Part shown: one piece after another, positions 1-11,830 of the stretch | Position numbering within the stretch: the first letter of the stretch is position 1 | Layout: the number at the start of each line of letters is the position of its first letter | Source of the DNA: Monarcha castaneiventris obscurior | Taxonomy: Eukaryota > Chordata > Aves > Passeriformes > Monarchidae | DNA length: 64,000 nt | NCBI GenBank assembly: GCA_026261815.1 | Contig: JAMPIT010000575.1 | Coordinates: 38,541,501-38,605,500, forward strand | Direction of reading: 5' to 3' | Position numbers and translations under genes: made by a program | The notes under the pieces: model-generated | Database searches by the model: none | What the model was told of the DNA's origin: nothing | Seen by the model: the letters and a program-made list of their open reading frames with translations, nothing else

Positions 1-3000
1 ACACCTATAGGGGATGGACAAGTATGTGCAAACAAAACAAGCAAAAATACCTCCTGAAGCTGTGGGGAAGCCTGTGCCCTGGATACTTCAGCCCTTTGAG
101 GAAGATCCACCTTCAGTTTTGCTCTCACATCTCACAGGAAGCTTGCGGTGTCATCATCCCCTCTCACTGCCAGTCATGCCTCAGCCCTGGGACAGCATCC
201 TGCACCCAGGCAACCCTCTTGGGTGACCTGCAGCTGGCTGAGTCTGGCAGAGCAGGGGCAGGGTATGGGTCTGCACTGCAGCCAAAGGAAGCATCACTTG
301 CAGGCACCCAAGTTGCTGCAAACTGCTCAGCCACAGCCCTACACCTCAGTCCCATCCCTACCATGTGCTCAGACACTCCTGCCTGTGCCCCATATTCTGA
401 GGACATGAATACCTGACCTTGCAGGATGCCACTTCTTTCACTGTAGAAGAAGCTATTTCAGAAGCCTTCTGAGTAAGCATCATAGCTGGCATGGTCATCC
501 CAGACACCAGAGCAGGGGACAGATGACTCTTAATGGGGAGATACTCCCAGCCCTTCCCATATTAGAGATTCGAGGTGGAATGTTAACCTTTGTGCAGTGT
601 GGGCTGACGGACTGAGATTTCCTTGGTCACTCTGCAGCCAATGTGCACGGGCTCAGGCATCTGTGAGGCTGCTCTCTGTGCATCTCTGCAGCCGCCCTTC
701 TGTGGCACAAAGCCCACACCCTCCTCTAATAAACAGCTTTTTAAAGAAAGCTGGAACAAAACTACCAAAGAGCAGCATCAAGGGAAGCAGCAAGTAGCAA
801 CAGAGGCTGTAAGAGAGACGAACCCACTAACCACCATAAGTAGATAAAAGGAGATGCTTTCTTCATACTGTCAACTGAGTAAATAGCTCCATTGTCACTG
901 GAGTATTATTTGTGTAATCCCTTGGAGTGAATACTGTTTCAAATCTGCTTGTTTTCACATGCAACCACACTTCCTGCTGCTGCTCTCAGCACTGCAGTGC
1001 CCAGGCCTGCCAGCAGCCCTGCTTCAAAAACGGTAAGTTCTTCCAAACTGTGTTTTTCCCTCAACAAGGTCAGGGACAGCCAGGCGGGAGAAGGTTATCT
1101 GTAAGGACCCAGCCAGCTTGGCCATGCTCCTGCAACACCATAAAGCTAAGATGAGCCAGCAGATGCCAGCTCCTCAGCTATGCCCTTGAGGATGTGATAC
1201 AGGGGAGGTCGTGGTCCCTTGGCAGCAGAAAGTCTATCCTGGAAGCTGCCACTTTGACCGTGCCATCCCGTGCTTCTTGGAACTGCCCTGGAGCAGGCAG
1301 ATGTTCAGGGGAAAATCCAGTGCTGCTGAGGAGTTCTGCTCCAGCTTGTGATGTCTCGTTTCCCTTTCACGCGATGCCTCCTCTTCCTGCCTCCCACCTA
1401 CAGAAAGCAGCATCCCATCAGTGACGAATCTGGTCCATTCCTGTGTCATGACTACACCAAACCATGGGACACAGCACTGGAGGACACAGAAGGTCCTAAA
1501 TGCTGAGCTGTGACTTTTCATCAAAAGCCAAAGTCTTAATTTCAGAGGCACAAATCTGAATGGAAGCCTCTGACTCCAACACCAGCATGCACCTTTTAAC
1601 TCAGTCAATTCGATGTCAATGAAAGAGACACATATGAGCAAATTTGCACAAATTCACTAAAGGATCTACTTAATTGTATGTTGTCAAACTGGAGCAGACA
1701 CCTTGTGCAACTAAGACTTAATTTATATTGACTTACCTGAACCTACTGAGGATACAAAAAGCTGTGTACCACTGCTTGATAGAAACCAGTTTTAGAAAGG
1801 TGCAAAGTTTGAACATTGTAAATAGACATTTAAAAGGAGAAGAGGGAAAAAAAATACCCAACAAGCAAACCATTACACATTTTCATGTAGATGTGAATAG
1901 GTGCTAAGGTGACACATCAATACTTGTCCCATGAAATTTGCAGAGGGATAATAGGATTTGTCCGTGTATCTTCAGATTGGGGCACAGCAGCAGATGTCAC
2001 CTCCTGTGAGGACAGGTGGAATTTTCATGTTACATGAAAGGGAATTATGGAAATCATGGGAAGCCTTGGGAGTATCTGGCCCCTTCCAGCTCCCACCAGC
2101 AGGACACAGCCCTGGCTTCATGTTGGCATGGGGGCTCTGTCAGCAGCATGCTACCCAAATCTGGGAAACCAGAGCAAGTATTTCACCCTCATGGGGCAGC
2201 AGCTATGCTTTGTGTGCTCAGCCCAGGATATACACCTCCTCCAGGGCTTGGAAATGACACAAGGCAATTGCCATGGTGGGTATCTTATGTGACACTTTTT
2301 AAGACAGAAGTTCTCCTGGTACTGTCTTTGGGAAAGCATGTATGCTCTACAGTTCCCCACATCACACCATGTGGAATAGTTGGCATCTTGCTCCCAAAGG
2401 AGTCACCTTGCCTGTCATGTCTGAGTGACCTTGGAATGGGTTCCTAATTGGATCCATGCACGTGCTCCCCCAAGGCACTCTGACGCTCCTCAAACCCATT
2501 CACTAGCCTTGTGGATCATTAAAACCCTTTGCTACTACAGTGCTACTCCCAAAAGGTTTCTTTGATGTCTGTTTGGATATAAGTCTTAAATTATTTTATA
2601 AATAAACATCTGGATGAAATTAAAAATAAATCTTATAAAATCTTCTAAAAATAAATCCTGTTTGCAGGCACAAAACTGCTTTTGAACAAAATTTTAGTTT
2701 TCTCCCCCACAAAACCAGAGGTGGAAAAAAAGCCTTTCCCCAGCCTCTGTTTTTCATTTAGTGCTCAGCTACAAACTCAGAAGTGTCAAGTTCGTCTTCT
2801 GCACAGGCATGTTGAGAAGGTTTCCTGCTATGTGCCATGGCTTGACTCCTCCAAGCAACAAATCCAAGCCCTTTCCCCCCTTTTGATCCATAGTAAGCAA
2901 CCTGGGATGCTTATGTGGGTTGGAGATGGGGTCCTGAGCCTCCTCCCCATTTGCAGTGGCAGTAGTCAGCTCCAGGTCTGGCACAAGCATCCACCTCCTG

Positions 3001-4691
3001 CCCTCCAAGGACTGTATCCGTGCAATCTCCCTCGGTGTGAGACTCGTGCTGCTGCCTCCTTCCCCACTGTCTCTCTCAGAGGGGCTCGCTCTGGCATGTG
3101 GAGCACAGGGCTGGAACCTCTCTTGCTCTGTGGCTCCATCTGCTCCACAGCTGGTTTGGCAGATGACAAGAGACATCTGGCATGTGGGCTTTCAGAGCAC
3201 AAGGAAGTGGCTGGTAGGGACAAGCTACATCAAGGGTCATTAGGCTTAAAAGGAGCCCTGAGAGTGGGCCATTCCTTGACCAAGTGCTGTGGCTCTGTAT
3301 GACCCAACAGGTGGAATATGTCCCTCAGTCCGTGGCAGGTCCTAGCCCTATCTTCTGCACTGGAAAAGAATTTGCTTCAGAGTTTTGTGCAGTCTCTGTG
3401 GAGCTCTTGTGATAACACGCCTGAGACAGAAATCCCTTCTGAAGCCATATGGTCCTCATAAGCACCTTGAGATTCACAGAGCTGCTTGGCAAAGAAAATG
3501 GAAAGTAAAGAATGATGGGAACACAAATTTCTACATTTCTGGAGGTCTCTGCCTCACCTCTGAATGTATCAAACTCAAGCTTGCAGGGAAAACAAGGAAG
3601 GATGCTTCATTTCCAAAGGCTTCTACCTGCATCCCAGGTCCACACACCTCCTCTCCAATGCCAGCTCCCTTGGGAGACCAACAACCAGCAATGCTTCCTC
3701 TCTGCATGCATGGTGTCAATATTCTGAACTGCTGCAAGACAGCTACCCTGTTTACTCGTGCTTTGCATCTCACATGTCCAGGCACATCTTTCTGATAGCT
3801 TTGTTTTCCCTCCTCTGTTATTTTAATCTGGAAAGAAGGAGATCAAGAATTATCCATTCAGTGGCTTTTCTACAGAGCATAAGCATTCCTTGAGTTTTCC
3901 TTGGGGATCCATTATTCCAGAACACTGTAGCTCTTTCAGCCTGTTTCCGCAAATCCTTTTGAAAGAGTGTCTGAGTTAACAGCTTGCCAATATCAAGCTT
4001 TCAGGAATAAGGAGCCAGGCCCCCAAAGTCATGAGATTAGCTTTAAAATAGAGAGTGGTTTAGGTTTTTTATAAAAACAAGCATTAAAATTTGGCATTCA
4101 TTTTATTTACTTTTTGTTTTTCAATCTTTGGCATATGCTCAAGTCACACTTTCAAGCTTTTCTCCTGTAACTGTTAAAAACAGAAGCTGGCACTCTCAGG
4201 AGCTGATTCCCAAGACTTGGGGAGCTGGAACTTATGAAACTGGAATTCAGGGATAATTATCATAAAATTGCAAGAGCTGGGACCATTGAGTTAACAGTAT
4301 GGTAAAAACTAATTGCCAGGAATATCATGACTCTGACTTTCATTTGCTTTTAAACTGTTTTGGTCTGTGCACTCAATCTATCTCTGAGTCTTACCAAACC
4401 TACCAAATAGGCCTCATTCTTTTTATTTAGAGTCATCTTGCACTTTTACAAGCTTTATTTCTTTCTCCACAGCCCACAGGAAAGTATCTGTCTTCCTCTG
4501 CTCTGTGCAGTAATGTTTTGAGTAGATGTCAGATCCAGGTTATTGAACAACTCAATTTAGGTGAAGATAGTTTGACCCCACCTAACTGAAGGTACCTCTG
4601 TGGAAGGTGGGTCTCCTGTTGTAGTTGGTGGAAATGAGGGTTCAAGTCAGTGGCCCACACATAGACAATTGAGGTGCTTTGAGTAGCCGTG
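1..4691. other. unique noncoding sequence, no gene recognised
   Basis: No feature can be supported here. The longest open frame runs 2682-3302 on the plus strand (206 codons), but it begins at TTG rather than ATG, overlaps an open frame on the other strand at 2769-3176, and shows no domain, signal peptide or compositional sign of a protein. A frame of this length is only mildly unusual in 64 kb of six-frame sequence. Around 2590-2660 the DNA is AT-rich, with loosely repeated AAAATAAATC words. I see no exon that can be delimited by splice sites and no RNA gene. Confidence 0.6.
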
Positions 4692-4980
4692 TCACAGAAT
4701 CACAGAATGGTTTGAGCTGGAAAAGACCATCTAATCCATAAAAATCATCTAGTTCCAACCCCCCTGCCATGGCCAGGGACACCTCCTACTTGGCCAGGAT
4801 GCTCAGAGCCCCATCCAACCTGGCTTTGGACACTTCCTGGAATGGGACACCCACAACTTCTCTGGGCAACCTGTTCCAGCACCTTACCACTCTCACAGTA
4901 AAGAATATCCCCCCCAGCCATTACAATCTATCCAGAAGGCAACACTCTTCCATTAGGTCTCTACTTGCCCATGTGTTCTG
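4692..4980 (-). mobile_element. CR1 LINE 3'-end fragment (avian type)
   Basis: On the plus strand the segment opens with TCACAGAATCACAGAATGG, the reverse complement of the CR1 3' tail. It then runs through the expected antisense landmarks: TCTAGTTCCAACCCCCCTG, GCCATGGCCAGGGACACC, CCCATCCAACCTGGC, CACAACTTCTCTGGGCAACC and CTCACAGTAAAGAAT. The element therefore lies on the minus strand with its 3' end at 4692, and it is 5'-truncated near 4980, as most CR1 copies are. The short open frames inside it are antisense shadows and not genes. There is clear divergence from the remembered consensus, including small indels, so it is an old, inactive copy. Subfamily was not determined. Confidence 0.93.
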
Positions 4981-5789
4981 ATGCTATATTTGGGTATCTC
5001 AGCAGACACTTGCCACCAGCAAACAGATTTCCAGGTCAAGAGGTAACTGAACTGGTGCGCTCAGTGAGTCTGGAGAGCTGCTCAGCTGACAAGAGGGAGG
5101 CATTTTGCTTACATTTCTTCAATCTGAATCAAACCTTGCTGTTTCACAGGGTCGGTGCTTTAAATTGTATTCCCAAGGTGGGTAGAGCTGAACTGACAGA
5201 ACGGTTTGTAGATGAACTGCTCTCAGTGGTGGCTCTCTCAGTATGGTCATGCGAATAGGAGTGCTGTGCTGACAGACCCTGTTTATAAAGTCCCATCAAG
5301 GGTGAACAAGGGTCCCCAGTCTGCAGTGTTAACTCTTCTAGTTGTAAGTTGACTATTTTTTGATTTTCATGCCTCGTTAAATCTGCACCAGTAATGCTTG
5401 TGATCCTTTCTTATGTCTAATTGTACTTCCTTTGTCACACCTTTACAATGGCATTTCTGGTGACATGCATTTTAAGGAAGAACCACTAAAACCAGCTCTT
5501 TTCAATGATTTTGCAACACTTTTTGGCAGTTATTAGAAACCAATTTTTGCCAGAATCTTTGTGGAACAAACCCTACAAATCACCCTGCTTCTTGGGATCA
5601 AAGATGACAGACACACACAGGGGAGCACTTCTACTGTGCTGACACATACACTCAGGAATACACTTTGCTGAGTGTATGCCCATTGCTATGGGGCACAATT
5701 TTGCTTTGCTGAAACAGAGCTGTTAGTGCTGCAACGGTTGCCAACAAGTTCTGCAGCAGCAGCGTAGGTTTTCTGCCTCACCAAATCCA
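4981..5789. other. unique noncoding spacer between two CR1 elements
   Basis: No gene is seen. The only clear structure is the perfect inverted repeat at 5645-5678. The remaining sequence is ordinary, with scattered stops in every frame. Confidence 0.6.
5645..5678. repeat. perfect inverted repeat, 11-bp arms, 12-nt loop
   Basis: The arm CATACACTCAG (5645-5655) is exactly complementary in reverse to CTGAGTGTATG (5668-5678). The 12-nt loop holds a further partial copy of the ATACACT word. No ORF or known element explains it. Confidence 0.85.
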
Positions 5790-7170
5790 ACCCCTGCCTT
5801 CCCTCTGCTACCAGGAGCAGCCATGGCCTATAACCCCTTCCAGAGGCTGGACTAACTCTGCCCTGAAAGCTGTTGTGTTTTTGAACTCAGTCCTTCTCCT
5901 GGAAGGCTGTTCCAAAACTTCATGCCTCTGAGGAGAAACCTCATTTCCAGCTCTGCGGTTAGTTTGTTCCCATTTGCTCTTGTGCCAGTATTCTCTTTTA
6001 AATTCATTCAGTGGATCTTTCTGCCCCCCATCCCACATTTACCTCAAACGAATCTGTAGAGAGCTTTTGTAGTGCTGATCAGCCTGACTAAGGTTACATT
6101 TTTGATCTCGTCTCATAAAAATGGGTCTTCTTCTCAGTGGCAGTCCTCTACACCTCCACATGTTTGACTTCATTTTCTTGAACATGACTTGCCAGAAGTC
6201 TACACTGTTTCCCAGATAGTATTAATACCTCTCCCCTTCTACTGGAAGTGCCCCAGCAGCAGCATCTGAGCCTTATTCCTCTTGTTCAAAGCCTTACTAT
6301 ATTTATCACCCATTCCAGTTGATTAGTACACCCATGTTTTTCCTGTAGTAGAGGATTTTCAGCTGATTCAGAGGAAATTTGTAGAAGTCTGCAAAGATCC
6401 TTCTTTAGTCTGAGTGTAGGAGCTCCAGTTCTGTATAATCACATTTCTGCCTCTTTTGCTCCTGTTCTCGTGGTGATTTTAGTCTTCCTGAATGATACTC
6501 ATCTCCTCCTATTGATCAACACTGTTCTTTGACATTGGGACATTGGGTTATTTCACCAGCGCTTTCCTTCATTTTTGTTGAGGTTATTGATGAAATATTC
6601 AGTAAGAGCAGTTCAGATGATCTTCTGTGATGAACCCTTGTAATGACCCTCCTCCCTGCAGATGTTGTGTCTTATGGGACTACTCTCTGCCATCTCCTCT
6701 TTGATCAGCTCTCTCCCCACTTTACTGTTCTTTGCCCAATCCCCATTTTTTCCCAGCCCAAATAGCAAATTTTCCTGTGGCATCACACCAAATAGACTTA
6801 CTGCAGATCCCTGTGTCGAAAACAGTTGCATCAGAGAAACATATGAAGTTCATCTGCCATGACTTTTACAAATCTGAATGCTTTTTAATCCATTTTCCTT
6901 CTGTGTCCCTTTTTAAAATTATTCTTTCCATGTAGTTTATTTTCCTGCCTGATACACTGTTGCTGTGGAGCAAGCAGATTGGTGTCACCTTTATTATTTT
7001 GCTTTTCCCTTTTGAGTGTAGGCACTACGTTTGCTCTTACTCTCAGCTTGACTAATTTGCAAGTCTCATTTGCTCTGCCCATGCAGTTTCATATGCTGGC
7101 TCTTCCATCCTTTAGCTGCAGATATCACACCACAGATTTTTTGTACCTAATAGGTTTCTAAACCTTTTTT
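5790..7170 (-). mobile_element. ancient, heavily decayed CR1-type LINE (3' half including RT remnants)
   Basis: Read on the plus strand, pieces recur in the order expected for an antisense CR1 of the old amniote type. They include a 3'-region phrase like GTTCCAAAACTTCATG with GTTCCCATTTGCTCTTGTG near 5910-5985; GTTATTGATGAAATATTCAG near 6584; TACTCTCTGCC near 6679; TTTTACAAATCTGAATGC near 6864; and CCCTTTTGAGTGTAGGCACT with ACGTTTGCTC near 7008. Each piece is diverged and indel-ridden, with no intact frame. The collinearity over about 1.4 kb is stronger evidence than any single piece. The outer limits are approximate, and decayed continuation beyond 7170 is possible. The assignment is from memory of turtle and bird CR1/L3-like consensus sequences. 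Confidence 0.6.
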
Positions 7171-8822
7171 TCTAGATAAGATATGAACATTTCTGTTCTC
7201 CTATTCCTGTGTTACCCTTTTTTCCTCTTCTATTCAACAACAGCCTTTTTTAAACTACAGCAAAACATTAATTTCATTATGTAGCTTTAATATTGCTTTC
7301 ACACAGGTCATTTGTTTCAGGTGTCTTTTCATTTGAAGAACTTGCCTGGTTTTTTTGACAACCTCTGCAGGGTCTATATCAACTATTTTTCTTGTAATTT
7401 CCCCTGTATCTTTTCTGACAGTAACATGTATTTTCAGTACTTCAGTGAATCGTCTTGCACCTTTTATGTAAAGACATCTCAGGCTTCATTGATGTTCAAG
7501 TCCTTGAGATAATTTAATTTGCTTCCTTCGAAATTAATAATTGCAAACTCTATGTTACCTTTATTTCTTTTCTTTTGCATGAAGTTCAGATAAGGCCTCT
7601 TTGGTTTTATTCTATCCAAGAATGCATTTATGGACTATGATTTTTGTGACCATTTAGCAAGAAAAAAGCTAAAATAGCAATGCCTTTGTTCGATTCAATG
7701 ATTATGTCATTAAAAAAGCTCTGCTGGTTCTCACTGCCTGGAATACCCAGACACCACTATTACTTGTAGCATTAGTTCTTCCATCTACATATTTGTGTAG
7801 AAAGGGAACATTTCACATAATACAAACAAACCTGGTAGTATTTATCTCTCTACTAGTTTCCAAAAATCTTTGTTTGCAATGTTACTGTTACCAGACAACT
7901 GGAAACTGATTAATATTACCAGTGGGAAATATTTTTTGTGTTCTGGTGAGAATGTGGGTAGATGCCTAGGCCTTTGATGGATTTCTCAGCCATTTGAAAT
8001 TAATAATGGGCAAAAACCAGTATGACTACTGCAGTCTGTATTGTCAAGATACAGGCTGGGGGAGAGAAAGAGCAAGAGATCTGTGCTTGGTGGTGAGTGG
8101 ATGACAAATTAAAAGGACTCTTGTGGGTAGGTTAGACTCATAAGCACCTACAGATGATGTTCCTTAGTGCTTTGATGAGGTAAACTCAGTTTCTTCTGCT
8201 CTGTAGCATTATAGGTGTGCTGGACTGCTCTGAGACAGACCTGCAGTACTGAGTCATGCTGCACACAAAACTCTCCATCATTCAACTCATTTAAGACAGG
8301 AGAGGTTTCAAGCAGTCGGGGGCACATGGAACCAAAGCACAGATTTACATCAACTCACCCTGCTGGGTGTGAGCCTGCCTTTGCTTGCAGTACATGGACA
8401 CAGGCCCGCTGGAATCATGTAATAGAAAATTACATGATTAGGGAATTAATCCCCCTAACTGAAAAACTCTTTCAAGAAACTGTCACAGACCTCCTGGTGC
8501 CTGCAGGATCAGTTTACTTCCGATGGGATTTAGGCAGTCCCATCAACAACAGGCCTTGGGAAATTTCCCCCGTAAGACTTTGCTGACTGAAGCAACAGTG
8601 ATCTTTGTGTTGTATCACCCTGTCAGCAGAGAAGTCCCGAGAGCTGTTTCCCAATGTCTGTGCCTGGGCAGAAGCTGCTGGGCTCAGTGCTGTGCCTCCC
8701 ACCCTGTCCTTGCATCGCTGCCATCTGTCCCCAAGGTCCCACTGCCTCCCTGCTCCTCCCTGAGGCTGCCCAGGAGCTCCTGGGTGGAGAAAGGGACAAG
8801 AAGCAAAGAAAGCTGACAAGGA
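7171..8822. other. AT-rich noncoding sequence
   Basis: No gene is recognised. The stretch 7300-7760 is T-rich on the plus strand and could be further remains of the preceding LINE, but I could not match it. The hairpin at 8413-8439 is the only clear structure. Confidence 0.5.
8413..8439. repeat. perfect inverted repeat, 11-bp arms, 5-nt loop
   Basis: AATCATGTAAT (8413-8423) is followed by the loop AGAAA and then ATTACATGATT (8429-8439), an exact reverse complement. A second loose palindromic word, GGGAATTAATCCC, follows at 8441-8453. The arms would form an AT-rich cruciform or RNA hairpin. Confidence 0.88.
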
Positions 8823-8932
8823 CAGAGCAACTTGATCTTGTGGGTGGCACCCCTGCCCGTGGCAGGGAAGTAGGAATTAAATTACGTCTAAGGCCCCTTC
8901 CAACCCAAATCATACTATGGGTTTATGAAAAC
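8823..8932 (+). mobile_element. CR1 LINE 3'-tail fragment
   Basis: This is sense orientation. It contains GGTGGCACCCCTGCCCGTGG, then a decayed GGAACTAGATGATC block, then AAGGCCCCTTCCAACCCAAA and a degenerate tail CATACTATGGGTTTATG in place of CATTCTATGATTCTATG. It is 5'-truncated to about 110 bp. Divergence in the normally conserved block implies an old copy. Confidence 0.85.
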
Positions 8933-10994
8933 AGGTCTCCTGTGTGATGGCACCTCCACCAACACCTTAACCACTGGCACATGGGCTTGGGCACACCATG
9001 TCCCCTGTCCTACACAGGGCCTTGCTTCAGCCTCTCTCATTCCTCCCAGGGCTTGCTAAGGTCCTGCTGCTCAGTTTTCAAGTCTACTGTACCACCCAGA
9101 CCTGCTACTCCCATTTCATGGGTGTGATGGATTTGCTTATTTCCACTGAAACACACTTATTGCACAGTGCAGGAGCTGGACAGCACAGAGCAGAGCCCTC
9201 AGCCACAAACAGTGTCAGATCTTTCACTCAGAAATGGGTTCCTTTGTGACATGGAAATATACACATATATAAAAAAAGAATAAATGAATCCTGCTGTAAT
9301 GAGTGTATGAAGCACTAAATCAGCAAAAGGACAATACAGGCTTTTGATTTGCATCAATGGGAAACACAGAAAAGAGTGTATGGAGCAGGCAGATCATAAC
9401 TCACGCTGGAGTAAATAACACAGATATTGTTCCGACCTTGTGTGGAGGTTTGCTGCTTCAGTAAAAAATTATATTGCTGCTGACCATTTGTTTCAGAGGG
9501 GAATATGATGTGTAGAAGAACATTTTTAGAAGGAGTAGAGGATAAATTCATAAAATAATCTTCCGCAGTCTTAATGTTCAGGTAGCATTATATTTAAAGA
9601 TCTGAAATAAAATGATTATTACCTCCACTCTACAGCAGATGTGAGAGTTTCTTTACTTGAGTGTTTGCTCATGGGCATGGATCCTCTTATGTTGGGGGCT
9701 GTATGGAAAACGAGTGTTTTCCCATCCTCAGAGGGCCAGTGCATGTGCCAAGACCCAGTGGAGGACAGAGACATGCAGGGAAGCACAGATAAAGTGACAG
9801 CTCTGCTCAGGTCCATAGCACTGGCCACAGCACCCTCAAAACCTTCTACACAAAGGGCAGAGAAACCATCTCCTTTTAGATGTTCTCCCCCAAATGAACT
9901 AAATGTTTTGAGACAATCCTGGGCCTGAGAAAGAGATTTGTGATAGCATAAAGATTACACCATACTTAACTCAGTGCACTCAGGTCCTGGGACTCTTTCA
10001 TTGATTTGGCGTTGAAGATGAATAACCACCCAGCCTGGTGTCCACCCTGCCTTGGGAAACAGGGGTGCCACAAAGGGCTACAGTCCTAGCAGGTGATCAG
10101 CCCTTTCACAAAGCAGAACCTCTTAAGGGAAAAAAATGCAATCTTTAAGCAGGCACTTTCTGTGAAAGCTTCTGTTGAACTGAAAACCTGAATTTTCTTT
10201 GGAAAAAACATTTAATTTAAAAAATGGGTGACATCTTGCCATAAACCCTCAGTCTGCAGCATAGTTCCTGACCAAGCCAGTTATACTGACATGGTCCATC
10301 AGTGAAAAATTCTGCTTTTCCTTCCTTAATTTGGAAAGGATAATCATACGCAGTCAGTTGGAAATTAGCCCTTTCCCAGTTCAGTTATACTGTCTTCCTG
10401 AGGTAGACAGAGTTAAGGATGGATCTGTGGTTTGAGCAGGTACATGTAACAGCAGATAGCCCATTCATAAAGAAACAGGCTCTTCCCCACATCCCTGCTG
10501 AGGGGTTTCTGAGGAATCCAGCATTATAAAGTGCCCAAGTACCATAAACTTGGTGATTCCCCCCACATTCATCCCATTGCTTAGAGAAGAGCCCTAGAGC
10601 AGCTGCTGTGTGAGGCTGCAGCAGGCAGGAGAAGGTGACGTGATATGGCAGGGGCCAGTTGTGTGACTTGGGCAAGAAGATAAATCCCCCAAAAGCCATC
10701 AGCTTTTGGGGTGCAATGATCTGTAGATGGGGTTTTGCTCACTATTATTATTTTTAGCTCTTTTGCAGCATGGAAAACAGTATCTCCAGAAGTCTCAAGC
10801 ACCAGAGTTGAGGGGACAGGGGGGATCAAGGGAGCAGAATTCAGCAGGATGCAGCAAGGTGTTAAAAATTAGGGCGCAAGGAATGGGATGAAACAACAGC
10901 CATTGAGTGGCAAGTGACAACAAAATGACCCCACTGAAGCTCAGGAAGTCTCTGGACCCACACAGTGGCTGCTTTTTAACCTAAACCCTTGCTC
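8933..10994. other. unique noncoding sequence
   Basis: No gene, RNA or interspersed repeat could be supported. The stretch contains the hairpin at 10687-10711. Short open frames on both strands overlap each other and resemble nothing known to me. Confidence 0.55.
10687..10711. repeat. perfect inverted repeat, 10-bp arms, 5-nt loop
   Basis: CCCCAAAAGC (10687-10696) pairs exactly with GCTTTTGGGG (10702-10711) around the loop CATCA. As RNA the stem would be stable, but it has no following T-run that would suggest Pol III termination. Confidence 0.85.
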
Positions 10995-11345
10995 CTGGTG
11001 CTGCCTTGCGCAGCGGCGTAAGCTCCTTAGGCATAAGCTCTTTGGTGGAGCGAGGGCTGGCACCATGGTGCTCCGTGCCTCCAGGGGAGCCTGGCCCCAG
11101 CACCATGGCGGGACAGGGTGCCAGCAGCACGGCAGCACCAGGGCCATGCACAGACACGGGCAGTTTCAGGGCTTGTTTGTAGAAGCACCATTTTGTTGGC
11201 GTGAGCGGGCTGTGTTCCACGAGGACGGGAAGGCAGCTGGAGGGTGGGAGGTGCTGCCCGCTGGGAGAAGCACATGCCTTGTGCCGGCAGAGCCCCATGC
11301 TCGAAGCCCAGCACTGAGCCTCCATCATCCCCGGGCACCTCTGCA
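10995..11345. promoter_or_regulatory. CpG-dense block, possible small CpG island or control region
   Basis: Counting by eye, there are 16 CpG dinucleotides between 11009 and 11332, far above the surrounding sequence, in a locally GC-rich background. Overlapping open frames exist on both strands (for example 11065-11541 plus, 158 codons; 10981-11421 minus, 146 codons). High GC explains these, and neither looks like a known protein. The block directly precedes a CpG-retaining segment with homeodomain-type motifs (11551-11830). It could be a promoter or first exon of an unrecognised transcript, an enhancer, or simply a GC-rich relic. Confidence 0.35.
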
Positions 11346-11498
11346 CCATTTGCTGTTTCAAACAAGCAAAGTCAAACTCCTCTGCGAAAATGTCAAGACT
11401 ATACTCGGTGAATCCCATCAAGGCAAGCAGCAGCAGTGTGTCTCAAACAGAAGCACAGCAACAAAAAAGCATATTATGAAGTGTAATCTTACTTTTTA

Positions 11499-11510
11499 TT
11501 TTTTTTTTTT
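11499..11510. repeat. poly(T) run
   Basis: This is an uninterrupted run of 12 T on the plus strand. No retroposed body with target-site duplications was found on either side, so I treat it as a simple homopolymer. Confidence 0.9.
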
Positions 11511-11550
11511 CCATGGATATTTCCCCATCACCTCCAGTTGAACTTGCCCC

Positions 11551-11830
11551 TCATTCCCGAGCTGGGAGATCTGGCTAATCAGTGTTGTTTGCAAAGCTTT
11601 CTTAGCCCTCAACAAACGCTGTTTCTTTGCTGTGTTTGTCAGTGTGGCGAAGCAATTATTGCCGAGATCTGAGATGTGATTACGCGTTTGTGGAGGAGGA
11701 GGGGGGTGGAAAGTCGAGGACATAATGTAATAATGAAATCCATTGTCACGAATAAATCTGTAGGAAGATTTAGATGTTTTTCCCTTTTTTCTGACCCACT
11801 TGGTCCTCACGTGTCTGGCTGTGCCGAGAG
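11551..11830. promoter_or_regulatory. candidate conserved noncoding element with homeodomain-type sites
   Basis: The segment is not CpG-rich overall but retains about ten CpGs, including TTACGCGTTTG at 11680-11690 and CACGTG at 11808-11813 (an E-box). It carries CTAATCA (11574-11580), the perfect palindrome GCAATTATTGC (11652-11662), which resembles a homeodomain dimer site, and forkhead-like AACAAACG (11611-11618). It has no repeat signature. The pattern is typical of developmental enhancers, but this is motif reading only, and cross-species conservation was not tested. Confidence 0.35.

Noticed and set aside
4769..4981. 70-codon ATG frame within 4769-4981
   Set aside because: It lies inside the CR1 tail on the antisense strand.
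10981..11541. Overlapping 112- to 158-codon frames on both strands as genes
   Set aside because: Stop depletion from high GC explains them. Both strands are open at once and no known protein feature is present.
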